Source: Ruminococcus sp. (GTDB taxonomy: Bacteria; Bacillota; Clostridia; Oscillospirales; Ruminococcaceae). From it: a DNA stretch of 13,120 nt. Under the pieces are notes generated by a model. The model saw nothing but the letters and a program-made list of their open reading frames with translations, was not told where the DNA came from and did not search any database. The stretch spans positions 1-13,120 of the forward strand of contig DNLQ01000028.1 of NCBI GenBank assembly GCA_003488415.1, written 5' to 3'. This document shows, piece after piece, positions 1 through 6,773 of the stretch. Made by a program: the position numbers and the translations under genes. The number at the start of each line of letters is the position of its first letter. Position 1 is the stretch's first letter.

Positions 1-1021
1 AGTACTCAAAGATGCGCGTGAACATGGCCATCGACCGCACCCAGTTCACATGGATGTTGAGCAGCGAGTTGACCGGCCCGTACAGGCGACCCAGCAGCGT
101 GACGAGCACCGTGATGTCGCCGACGGTGAGGCTGTCGTCGTACTGCATCATGATGATGCCGCCGCCCAGGTAGAGCAGCATCGGGCCCACGCTGGTGATG
201 GTCGAGAGCACAACATGAAACCAGCGTCCTGCCATGCTCTCCTTGATGTTGAGGTCTATCATGCGCTTGTTGACTGCTTCGTACCGGTCGTACTCCGCCT
301 TCTCCTTGCCGAACAGTTTTACAAGAAGCTGTCCGCTTACCGACAGAGTTTCGTTGAGTATACCGTTTATCTCATCGCTGCACTCCTGTGACTCCTTGGT
401 TATTGTCCATCTGTTCTTTCCGGCGCTGCGTGTGGGGATCGCAAAAAGCGGAACTATTATCACGCCTATGAGTGCAAGTATCCAGTTCTGCCGGAACATC
501 ACTATCATGGCAACTGTCAGTGTTATGACGTTGGAAATGATGCTCGTAAGCGTGTTGGTGATGATCTGCTGGACTCCTGATATATCACTGGTCATACGTG
601 TGATAATATCGCCCTGATTGTTTGCTGTGAAGAACTTCTGCGGCATTCTCTGGAGATGCCTGTACATGGAGTTCCGCATATCATAGGTGATATGCTGGGC
701 TATCCAGGTGTTCATATAGCTTTCCAGTATGCCGATAAGGTTAGCTCCCAGCGTTACCGCAAGTGAAAGGATTATATACTTTATCAGCGCTCTCATGCTG
801 CGTGCGATAAGTCCCTCGTCGATTATCTTTCCGGTCAGCACCGACGGAAGGAGTGTAAGGATCGCAGAGCATAGTATAGCCGCAAGCACAAGCAGCATCT
901 GTTTCCAGTAAGGCTTCAGATATGAAAAAATCCTCTTTATCAGCTCTTTTGTCACTTTCGGTTTATTCTGCATCTCCTCGTCCGAGAGAAATCCCGGACC
1001 GAATCTACCTCCCGGAGGCAT
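1..1021 (-). CDS. ABC transporter, type I exporter fold, membrane-domain half (partial, runs off left edge)
   Basis: This is the N-terminal 340 residues of a fused permease-ATPase ABC exporter. The reading frame is open to the window edge, so the ATPase domain (Walker A, signature motif, Walker B) is not visible. The protein starts with a Gly/Pro-rich cytoplasmic stretch (MPPGGRFGPGFLSDEE) and then KELIKRIFSYLKPYWKQ, the usual elbow helix before TM1. About six hydrophobic helices follow, with the coupling-region phrase RMPQKFFTANNQGDIITRMTSD near residues 130-150 and LTVGDITVLVTLLGRLYGP near 295-315, both typical of the ABC_membrane family. I chose the ATG at 1021 because AAAGGAG at 1030-1036 lies 8 nt upstream; an ATG at 1027 would sit only 2 nt from it. 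Such exporters often work as heterodimers with a neighbouring partner, which would lie outside the window. Substrate is unknown. The part from about position 210 to 1 has strikingly different base composition (see findings). Confidence 0.9.
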   Translation of the reverse strand, partial: MPPGGRFGPGFLSDEEMQNKPKVTKELIKRIFSYLKPYWKQMLLVLAAILCSAILTLLPSVLTGKIIDEGLIARSMRALIKYIILSLAVTLGANLIGILESYMNTWIAQHITYDMRNSMYRHLQRMPQKFFTANNQGDIITRMTSDISGVQQIITNTLTSIISNVITLTVAMIVMFRQNWILALIGVIIVPLFAIPTRSAGKNRWTITKESQECSDEINGILNETLSVSGQLLVKLFGKEKAEYDRYEAVNKRMIDLNIKESMAGRWFHVVLSTITSVGPMLLYLGGGIIMMQYDDSLTVGDITVLVTLLGRLYGPVNSLLNIHVNWVRSMAMFTRIFEY

Positions 1022-1029
1022 AGACATTG

Positions 1030-1036
1030 CTCCTTT
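1030..1036 (-). promoter_or_regulatory. Ribosome binding site that decides the ABC exporter start
   Basis: AAAGGAG on the minus strand has an 8-nt gap to the ATG at 1021 and only 2 nt to the in-frame ATG at 1027, so translation most likely starts at 1021. Confidence 0.7.
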
Positions 1037-1074
1037 ATTATTTTATCCCTGTCAAGAAATATGTTGTTATATAT

Positions 1075-1103
1075 ATTTTAGCACTATATCCGTATTTTGT
1101 CAA
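1075..1103 (-). promoter_or_regulatory. Sigma-A-type promoter of the ABC exporter gene
   Basis: Read on the minus strand, a perfect -35 TTGACA (1098-1103) is separated by 17 bp from TAAAAT (1075-1080). It lies just past the ftsH terminator hairpin, so the exporter is transcribed separately from ftsH. The leader would be roughly 45 nt. A second TTGACA at 1050-1055 has no matching -10. Confidence 0.8.
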
Positions 1104-1110
1104 CAGCTTT

Positions 1111-1138
1111 AAAAAAGCCGTCCGGAATGGACGGCTTT
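1111..1138 (-). terminator. Intrinsic terminator of ftsH
   Basis: A perfect 10-bp stem (AAAGCCGTCC at 1114-1123 with 1129-1138) and a 5-nt loop are followed on the minus strand by six T (1116-1111). The hairpin starts about 5 nt after the ftsH stop codon. The plus-strand side has a poorer T run, so minus-strand use is favoured. Confidence 0.9.
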
Positions 1139-1142
1139 CTTA

Positions 1143-2978
1143 TTATGCTGTGACCGGCTCACGTTCAAGTATTGCCATGAACTCCTCACCGGTGATAGTT
1201 TCCTTTTCCAGCAGGAAGTGTGCAAGCTCGTGGAGCTTGTCAATATTCTCCGTAAGTATCCTGCGTGCATTCTCGTGAGCCTTGCATACTATCGAGTTGA
1301 CCTCACGGTCTATCTCTGCCGCAGTCTCCGGTGAACAGGCAAGTGAAGTGTCTCCGCCAAGGTACTGATTGGAGACCGTCTCCAGAGCGATCATATCAAA
1401 ACTGCTGCTCATGCCGTAGCGTGTCACCATGGCTCTTGCCAGCTTTGTAGCCTGCTCTATATCGTTGGATGCTCCGCTGGTGCAGCTGTTGAATATAAGC
1501 TCCTCAGCCGACCTTCCTCCGGTAAGCGTGGAGATACGTGCAAGCGCCTCCTCCCGTGTCATGAGGAACTTCTCTCCCTCGTCCACCTGCATGGTGTAGC
1601 CAAGTGCTCCGGAGGTACGGGGAATAATAGTGATCTTATGCACAGGTGCAGAATTCTTCTGTTTTGCAGCCACAAGTGCGTGACCGATCTCGTGATAGGC
1701 GATTATCTCTTTTTCCTTCTGGGAAATTACTGCATTCTTGCGCTGATAGCCTGCTATGACCACTTCAACGCTCTCTTCAAGGTCTGACTGATCCACTGTC
1801 TTTCTTCCGCTTCTCACAGCTCTGAGTGCTGCTTCGTTCACGATGTTTGCAAGCTCTGCTCCGGATGCTCCTGCTGTTGCCCTTGCAACGGCGTTGAAGT
1901 CTATGCCCGGTTCTTTGCGTACCTTCTCGGCGTGTACCCTGAGTATCGCTTCCCGTCCGGCAAGATCAGGCAGCTCGGCTGGTATTCGCCTGTCAAAACG
2001 TCCCGGTCTCAGGAGGGCAGGATCAAGGGACTCCGGACGGTTTGTGGCTGCCAGGATGACTACTCCCTTCTTTCCGTCAAATCCGTCCATCTCAGTAAGA
2101 AGCTGATTCAGCGTCTGCTCACGCTCGTCGTTTCCGCCTATGCTTCCGTCACGCTTCTTGCCTATGGTATCTATCTCGTCAATGAATACTATACACGGAG
2201 CTTTCTCGTTTGCCTGCTTGAACAGGTCACGCACCTTTGCTGCTCCCATACCTACGAACATCTCCACAAACTCAGAACCGGATATAGAGAAAAACGGTAC
2301 GTCAGCCTCACCTGCCACCGCCTGTGCAAGAAGAGTCTTACCGGTTCCGGGAGGCCCTACAAGAAGCGCTCCCTTGGGGAGATTTGCTCCTATTTCAGCG
2401 TACTTGCCCGGATCATGCAGGAAATCCACTATCTCCTCAAGAGCTTCCTTTGCTTCATCCTGACCGGCTACATCTGCAAAGGTCTTGCCGGTCTGAGCCT
2501 TTACGTATATCTTGGCATTGCTCTTCCCGAAGGACATGGCATTTCCCATTCCTCCCATACGCTTGCTCATTCCCTTTAATATCACAGTCCAGAACAGCGC
2601 CAGGAGTCCCAGCGGGACAAGCCATGACAGTACGAAATCCGCCATAGGGTTCGTCTCTTCAAAGTTCTCCGTAAAGACGATGTCACCCTTTTCATAAAGC
2701 CTCGTTACAAGCTCCGGATCGTTCATGCGTCCCGTGGTATATACTTCCGGCTCTCCGTCTTCTCCGGTCACCTCAAACTTGATGACATCATCCTGCACGT
2801 TTACCTTTCTGACCTTTCCCTCATCCACAAGACTGAGGAAATTGCTGTAATCCGTTTTTATCACCTGGCTGTTTTTCAGTGAAGGCATAAGAAATGCGTT
2901 GAACAAAAGAACTGCCATAAGACAGATAAGTGAAAATGTCAGATATTTCTTATTTACATTTTTATCCTCTTTCATCAT
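1143..2978 (-). CDS. ftsH: ATP-dependent zinc metalloprotease FtsH
   Basis: Membrane-anchored AAA+ protease that extracts and degrades misfolded or regulated membrane and cytosolic proteins; it works as a hexamer at the cytoplasmic membrane. The 611-residue product has TM1 at about 11-32, an extracytoplasmic FtsH_ext domain to about 110, and TM2 at about 112-134. The AAA+ module has Walker A GPPGTGKT at 208-215, pore loop FVGM at 241-244, Walker B IVFIDEID at 263-270 and a second region of homology around 310-331 ending in RPGRFDRR. The M41 protease domain has zinc motif HEIGH at 429-433 and a probable third ligand, Asp506, in GASNDIEQAT. Length and order are normal for FtsH. HEIGH instead of the commoner HEAGH, and IPAELPDLAGR after the arginine fingers, mark it as a somewhat divergent form. 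It could be one of several FtsH paralogues in the genome. Two ATGs occur in tandem (2978 and 2975). AAAGGAGG at 2982-2989 is 3 nt from the first and 6 nt from the second, so 2975 may be the true start. Confidence 0.96.
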   Translation of the reverse strand: MMKEDKNVNKKYLTFSLICLMAVLLFNAFLMPSLKNSQVIKTDYSNFLSLVDEGKVRKVNVQDDVIKFEVTGEDGEPEVYTTGRMNDPELVTRLYEKGDIVFTENFEETNPMADFVLSWLVPLGLLALFWTVILKGMSKRMGGMGNAMSFGKSNAKIYVKAQTGKTFADVAGQDEAKEALEEIVDFLHDPGKYAEIGANLPKGALLVGPPGTGKTLLAQAVAGEADVPFFSISGSEFVEMFVGMGAAKVRDLFKQANEKAPCIVFIDEIDTIGKKRDGSIGGNDEREQTLNQLLTEMDGFDGKKGVVILAATNRPESLDPALLRPGRFDRRIPAELPDLAGREAILRVHAEKVRKEPGIDFNAVARATAGASGAELANIVNEAALRAVRSGRKTVDQSDLEESVEVVIAGYQRKNAVISQKEKEIIAYHEIGHALVAAKQKNSAPVHKITIIPRTSGALGYTMQVDEGEKFLMTREEALARISTLTGGRSAEELIFNSCTSGASNDIEQATKLARAMVTRYGMSSSFDMIALETVSNQYLGGDTSLACSPETAAEIDREVNSIVCKAHENARRILTENIDKLHELAHFLLEKETITGEEFMAILEREPVTA

Positions 2979-3003
2979 AAGCCTCCTTTCAGCTTATGTA
3001 CCG

Positions 3004-3032
3004 ATTATACCACAGCACCCGCTCCAAAACAA
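3004..3032 (-). promoter_or_regulatory. Promoter of ftsH
   Basis: On the minus strand a consensus -10 TATAAT (3004-3009) preceded by TGG (extended -10) lies 17 bp from a weak -35, TTGTTT (3027-3032). No binding site for a heat-shock repressor (CIRCE-type inverted repeat) is visible around it. Confidence 0.7.
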
Positions 3033-3088
3033 CCTTCAAACTGTGATAAACGTGACGGGAAAGTGAAATCTGCACAGGTAATATATGC

Positions 3089-3126
3089 AAAAAGTGACTG
3101 ACCTCCCGGCAGAAGATCAGTCACTT
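3089..3126 (-). terminator. Intrinsic terminator of the SleB-like hydrolase gene
   Basis: Arms AAGTGACTGA (3092-3101) and TCAGTCACTT (3117-3126) pair perfectly around a 15-nt loop. On the minus strand a run of five T (3093-3089) follows. The hairpin begins 5 nt after the stop codon at 3132. Confidence 0.85.
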
Positions 3127-3131
3127 GCTCT

Positions 3132-4127
3132 TTATGAAAAATGATTCTGATAACCGTCGCCCCAGAAGCTGAAATATCCGTGGCTGAATGATGAAGGATC
3201 GCTGAAGTAAAGATCAACGGCATCCATTACACTCTGACTGACATCAGATGAATATGTTCCCAGGTAAACATAGGATGAAGCACCGGTAAACTGGTAGGGC
3301 TGTAAAAGTACGCCCTGGATAGAATCCGGATAAAGAGGACTATAAACTCTGTTCATGATAACCTCTACCACCTTTGCCTTGTCAGTGGTGCTTATCCAGT
3401 TACATCCTGCTTCGTGTGCTACAGCGTTACAGAGGATAATGTAATCGCTGTCTGAGATTCCGGTGTAGGCCGGTGCTGCTGCAGGTGCAGCAGGCTCTGT
3501 ATATTCTGTGAAATTCTCAATAACAGGTGCATCATATACCTCTGTCGGAGCTGGTGCAGGCTCACTGTAGTACTCCGTAGCCTCATATGAAGGCTCAGCA
3601 GGTGCTGGCTGCTCGGTATAGATCTCTGTAGGCGCTGCCGGTGCAGCGGTCTGAACTTCCACAGGGGCTGCCTCACTTGCAGGTGTGGTAACGTCTGTGG
3701 GAGCTGCTGTTATCTCCTCAGTAGCTGCCTCAGTAGGAGCATCAGTCTCAGCCTCGGTAACAGCTTCTGTAACAGCTTCGGTATATGCGGCTGTTTCAGC
3801 CTCAGTGGTCTCTGTGGGATCGGTGACAGCCTCGGTAGCTGCGGGAACAGCAGCATAGCCGAAATCCTCAAACTCTGCGGGAGATGCGTTAACAGTGGCT
3901 GCCTTTCGTACAATGGTTGTTGCTTCGCCGGTGGTTGCAGTGCTTCTGATAGAAGTTAATGCAGCAATTTTAGCAGATACGTTGTCCTTGACATCGTAGA
4001 CTTCTACTTTCTCTCTCGGTCCTGCCTGGCCTACTACAGTGGGAGCTGTACTGTTTATGAAAACTCCTCCTGCAATTATTGCGGCTGCACTTCCGATTGC
4101 GATCGCTGCAGTCTTAGCTTTTCTCAT
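3132..4127 (-). CDS. Secreted or membrane-anchored SleB-family cell wall hydrolase with Thr/Glu/Ala-rich linker
   Basis: Numbered from the ATG at 4127 the product has 331 residues. A short basic N-terminus (MRKAKTA) precedes a hydrophobic Ala/Ile/Gly segment to about residue 23: an export signal or membrane anchor. Residues about 95-220 form a low-complexity linker rich in TEA, AVTEA, PTE and Pro-Ala, likely an extended wall-spanning spacer. The last 110 residues resemble the Hydrolase_2 (SleB/CwlJ) fold: NAVAHEAGCNW with candidate catalytic Glu239, then VVEVIMNRVYSPLYPDSIQGVLLQPYQF and a C-terminal GYFSFWGDGYQNHF. Known SleB-type enzymes are lytic transglycosylases of cortex or cell-wall peptidoglycan; here a vegetative wall-remodelling role is an inference. 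The ATG at 4127 is 8 nt from AAAGGA (4136-4141); a TTG at 4130 is also in frame but is a weaker choice. The gene stands alone with its own promoter and terminator. Confidence 0.82.
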   Translation of the reverse strand: MRKAKTAAIAIGSAAAIIAGGVFINSTAPTVVGQAGPREKVEVYDVKDNVSAKIAALTSIRSTATTGEATTIVRKAATVNASPAEFEDFGYAAVPAATEAVTDPTETTEAETAAYTEAVTEAVTEAETDAPTEAATEEITAAPTDVTTPASEAAPVEVQTAAPAAPTEIYTEQPAPAEPSYEATEYYSEPAPAPTEVYDAPVIENFTEYTEPAAPAAAPAYTGISDSDYIILCNAVAHEAGCNWISTTDKAKVVEVIMNRVYSPLYPDSIQGVLLQPYQFTGASSYVYLGTYSSDVSQSVMDAVDLYFSDPSSFSHGYFSFWGDGYQNHFS

Positions 4128-4187
4128 CAACTCAATCCTTTCCTCGAAAAGCGTTCGTAAAATACTGTCCGTTTCAGGACATTAAGT

Positions 4188-4216
4188 ATCATAACACATT
4201 TGCCAGAAAATAGCAA
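4188..4216 (-). promoter_or_regulatory. Promoter of the SleB-like hydrolase gene
   Basis: On the minus strand TTGCTA (4211-4216) and TATGAT (4188-4193) are 17 bp apart, and TGT precedes the -10 (extended -10). The expected leader is about 55 nt and contains a small GTCC/GGAC inverted repeat near 4166-4180. Confidence 0.75.
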
Positions 4217-4679
4217 TATTTTTCAGAACGATTCCATTTTTGAACCAAAAAACGCAGTCGAAAAAAGTGACTAATGGTGAAAATGCCACATATTAAATGT
4301 ACTGAAAATGAATCAAAATCAGATATTTTATGAACAAAGCAAATTTAAATACTACTAAAAATTACAGAAAAGTTACAGAATCTACATTTTCACTACTTTA
4401 CTATCCGTATAATCAAAATTTTCTTATACGGTAATTCGGGACACCCGAAATACTCCTTTCAGACAAATGCCTATATACCATCAACCCCTTTTACAGGTTG
4501 TATTCCGGAAGCTAAAGCTGCTTGTTTTCAGGCTGTAACCATTTGATTTTTGAGGTCGACGAAACGCAATATTTTCTTCGTCATTTTTGATAAAGACAAA
4601 ATGCTGTGTCAGAAGGGAAAAATCAGCCATCATCTGTGCAGTTTTTCACCCTGTTTACAGCTCTTACTGCCGCCTTGAA
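4217..4679. other. AT-rich gene-free stretch with stacked small hairpins
   Basis: No open frame here has a plausible ribosome binding site. The stretch between about 4230 and 4400 is very AT-rich. Two adjacent hairpins are clear: CCGTATAA (4405-4412) with TTATACGG (4424-4431), and TTCGGG (4435-4440) with CCCGAA (4444-4449). A weaker CAACC/GGTTG pair sits at 4482-4500. A TATAAT at 4408-4413 lacks a convincing -35. I see no clear terminator for the GGDEF-fold gene that ends at 4680, so its transcript may run into this region. I recognise no riboswitch. Confidence 0.5.
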
Positions 4680-6461
4680 TCAGATGAATGACTGCTTTCT
4701 CAGCATGGATGTGATGACTCTTCCCATAACTGCAAAATAGTTCGTGTCAGACACTGACCATTTCTTGAATCTTCCGATGTAACAGAAGGAGATCATGCCC
4801 TTTATCATGCCGTTTTCCGTCATAAGATACTGTACCGCTCCGCCAATATTCTCCGCTGTGAGCTGGGCAAGGGCTTTATCATCTCTGCCTTCAAGCTCGT
4901 TGACATTGTCTATAACAAAAATACCGTCTCCGGAAAAGCGCTCAGTATAGCGGTTTTCAAGGAAATAAGCCGCATTCCTTGATACTGCATTTCCGCAGCT
5001 GAGTATCAGCTCCATATCGTTTCCTGAGAAAACGCATATATCATCTATCCCGAATTCAGTGCGTATCTGCTCCAGAAGCACGGAAATGTCAGGCAGCTTG
5101 CCGATTATCATTGTCTCAACAAGGCCGGAAGTGAATGATAGCTTTTCATTTGTGTCCTTACTGCTGCTCAGGAAGGCTATCCTGTTCTCTATATCCTTCC
5201 GGACAGGTCCGTGCTTTTCTATGTCGTATATAACGTACCTGTTCCTGCCCTTCTGCTGGGCGATGTACAGTGCCTTGTCAGCCTGCATGAAAAGCTCGTC
5301 ATAGTCCGTACTGTCTACAGGATATGTGGAGATACCCATGGAACAGGTAAGGGTGAGATCCTCAAAACGTCCGGCAAAAGCTGACTCGGTGTTAGTGCGT
5401 ATCGCCCTCAGGACTCCACGAAGGTCAGTCTCATCCCGTGTGCCTTCAAGGACTATAAGGAATCCGCCTCCGCTTATCCTTCCGGCAAAGCCTCTGTCAC
5501 CTATCTCCGCCTTAACGATAGATGCAATGGTAAACAGCACCTCGTCGCCGAAAAGATGTCCGTAGCTGCTGTTGATCTCTGTAAAGTTGTCAATGTCAAG
5601 TATGACAATATTTACGTTATATGCCGGTTTATCGGACAGTATGTCCATTGCTATTGCTGTTACGGCATTCTTGTTGAGAAGTCCGGAAATAGAATCCTTA
5701 TTCGCTTCAAGAGCAAGATTTACGTCCTTCGATCGCTGCCGTGAGCTTACTACAGAGATCACTCCTGTAACTCTGCGGTATCCGGGACTGTCATACCTGG
5801 TAAGTCCACGGAAGAGACACTGTTCCCTCGTCTTCCCTTCTGTCAGGAGCGAGGTCTCAAACTCGTGGTCGAATCTGTACGCTCCTTTTCGTATATCTTC
5901 ACAGAGCTTATCAAAGGTGTCGGTATACCGTGAAAGAACCCAGCCTGACTCTACAGCCTTACGCTGCCACCTGTCAAGCTCCTCGTCGATGAGTACTATC
6001 TTGCGGAAGCAATCAAACATATAGATACGTATATGACCAGTGGAAAAACTGTAGTCAAAGGCAAGGTCACTCATAAGGCTGAGAGTGTAGCGGTAATCGG
6101 TGAGTTCACGTTCCTTGCTGAAGGCAAGCTCGTTAAGTGAAAATACGTCGCTGAGATCCATCACATAGGTGTCATCAGAGTATCTGCCGCCCGCCTTCCG
6201 GATCGTCGCAACTACCCATCTATGCTCTCCGCCGACTCCCTTCATACGTATCACAGTCTGCTTTATTCCGCCGTCTGCGGCTGTATGCACACATTCCTTC
6301 AGCCTTGGGAAATCCTCATCGCTTATGGTTCGTCTTATAGAATAGATCACATCGTTGCCGAAGTAACGGAAAAACGCTTCATCGGCACTCTGTGTATGGA
6401 AGCTGCCGTCTATCAGCACCCTGCCCATGTCGTAGCAGTTCCCCGGGATCAGTGTATCCAT
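4680..6461 (-). CDS. PAS-like/GGDEF/GAF-like signalling protein with degenerate GGDEF signature
   Basis: The 593-residue product has no evident membrane segment. Residues 1 to about 110 look like a PAS-type sensor (YDMGRVLIDGSFHTQSADEAFFRYFGND), and about 125-250 may be a second one. The GGDEF fold covers about 255-413: LDIDNFTEINSSYGHLFGD at 288-306 keeps the first metal-binding aspartates, and CSMGISTYP and ADKALYIAQQKGRNRYVIYD are typical of the family. The signature, however, reads SGGGF (330-334): both acidic residues of GGDEF are missing, and no RxxD inhibitory site precedes it. About 440-593 resembles a GAF-type domain ending in GMISFCYIGRFKKWSVSDTNYF. Family knowledge says such proteins usually lack diguanylate cyclase activity and act as GTP or c-di-GMP sensors or protein scaffolds; that role is inferred here. 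The ATG at 6461 is chosen because AAAGGAGG (6469-6476) lies 7 nt upstream and the longer open frame would run through the promoter. Confidence 0.88.
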   Translation of the reverse strand: MDTLIPGNCYDMGRVLIDGSFHTQSADEAFFRYFGNDVIYSIRRTISDEDFPRLKECVHTAADGGIKQTVIRMKGVGGEHRWVVATIRKAGGRYSDDTYVMDLSDVFSLNELAFSKERELTDYRYTLSLMSDLAFDYSFSTGHIRIYMFDCFRKIVLIDEELDRWQRKAVESGWVLSRYTDTFDKLCEDIRKGAYRFDHEFETSLLTEGKTREQCLFRGLTRYDSPGYRRVTGVISVVSSRQRSKDVNLALEANKDSISGLLNKNAVTAIAMDILSDKPAYNVNIVILDIDNFTEINSSYGHLFGDEVLFTIASIVKAEIGDRGFAGRISGGGFLIVLEGTRDETDLRGVLRAIRTNTESAFAGRFEDLTLTCSMGISTYPVDSTDYDELFMQADKALYIAQQKGRNRYVIYDIEKHGPVRKDIENRIAFLSSSKDTNEKLSFTSGLVETMIIGKLPDISVLLEQIRTEFGIDDICVFSGNDMELILSCGNAVSRNAAYFLENRYTERFSGDGIFVIDNVNELEGRDDKALAQLTAENIGGAVQYLMTENGMIKGMISFCYIGRFKKWSVSDTNYFAVMGRVITSMLRKQSFI

Positions 6462-6468
6462 AGCCTGT

Positions 6469-6476
6469 CCTCCTTT
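6469..6476 (-). promoter_or_regulatory. Ribosome binding site fixing the GGDEF-fold protein start
   Basis: AAAGGAGG lies 7 nt before the ATG at 6461. The open frame continues upstream to 6521, but that extension contains this site and the -10 and -35 elements, so it is not translated from the mapped promoter. Confidence 0.85.
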
Positions 6477-6492
6477 ATATACATTATTATAT

Positions 6493-6521
6493 ATTATATC
6501 ATAGCATCCGGCTGCGGTCAA
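6493..6521 (-). promoter_or_regulatory. Promoter of the GGDEF-fold gene
   Basis: On the minus strand TTGACC (6516-6521) and TATAAT (6493-6498) are separated by 17 bp, with TGA before the -10 (extended). The predicted leader is short, about 25 nt. Confidence 0.85.
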
Positions 6522-6687
6522 GAATTATTTTACCGTCAGATCAACGGTTTACAGCGATATTATCCGGTGAATCAACAGCCATCTCTAACCTTAACTTTCA
6601 GAAAGCCAGTACATAAGTTAAAATAAAAACTTTCGCCAATTCTAAATGCAGCACCCCTTATATATTATAATAGTATACCCGGAAAAT

Positions 6688-6710
6688 TCTGTTAACAGAT
6701 TGTTAACAAT
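6688..6710. promoter_or_regulatory. Tandem 12-bp palindromes, candidate operator
   Basis: Two perfect 12-bp palindromes share the core TGTTAACA: TCTGTTAACAGA at 6688-6699 and ATTGTTAACAAT at 6699-6710. Their centres are 11 bp apart, about one helical turn, so both would face the same side of the DNA. They abut the presumed -35 of the downstream permease gene. Binding protein unknown. Confidence 0.5.
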
Positions 6711-6738
6711 TATTTCTCTATGCTATCACATTTATAAT
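6710..6738 (+). promoter_or_regulatory. Probable promoter of the AI-2E-family permease gene
   Basis: A consensus -10 TATAAT (6733-6738) lies 17 bp from a weak -35, TTATTT (6710-6715). The weak -35 would fit a promoter that depends on or is controlled by a protein bound at the adjacent palindromes. TATACT at 6740-6745 is a less likely alternative -10. Confidence 0.5.
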
Positions 6739-6773
6739 GTATACTATATTAAAATGATATAAGGGAGTATACC

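Noticed and set aside
50..911. Plus-strand open frames across the ABC exporter region
   Set aside because: They are antisense shadows of the exporter reading frame and have no start signals.
4405..4431. Plus-strand promoter based on TATAAT at 4408-4413
   Set aside because: No acceptable -35 occurs 16-18 bp upstream, and no gene follows on the plus strand.
4429..4463. Small minus-strand gene after AAAGGAG (4457-4463)
   Set aside because: The only possible start (GTG) gives a frame of about six codons before a stop.
6462..6521. Longer N-terminus for the GGDEF-fold protein (20 extra residues)
   Set aside because: The extension covers the ribosome binding site and both promoter elements, so it cannot be part of the translated message from that promoter.
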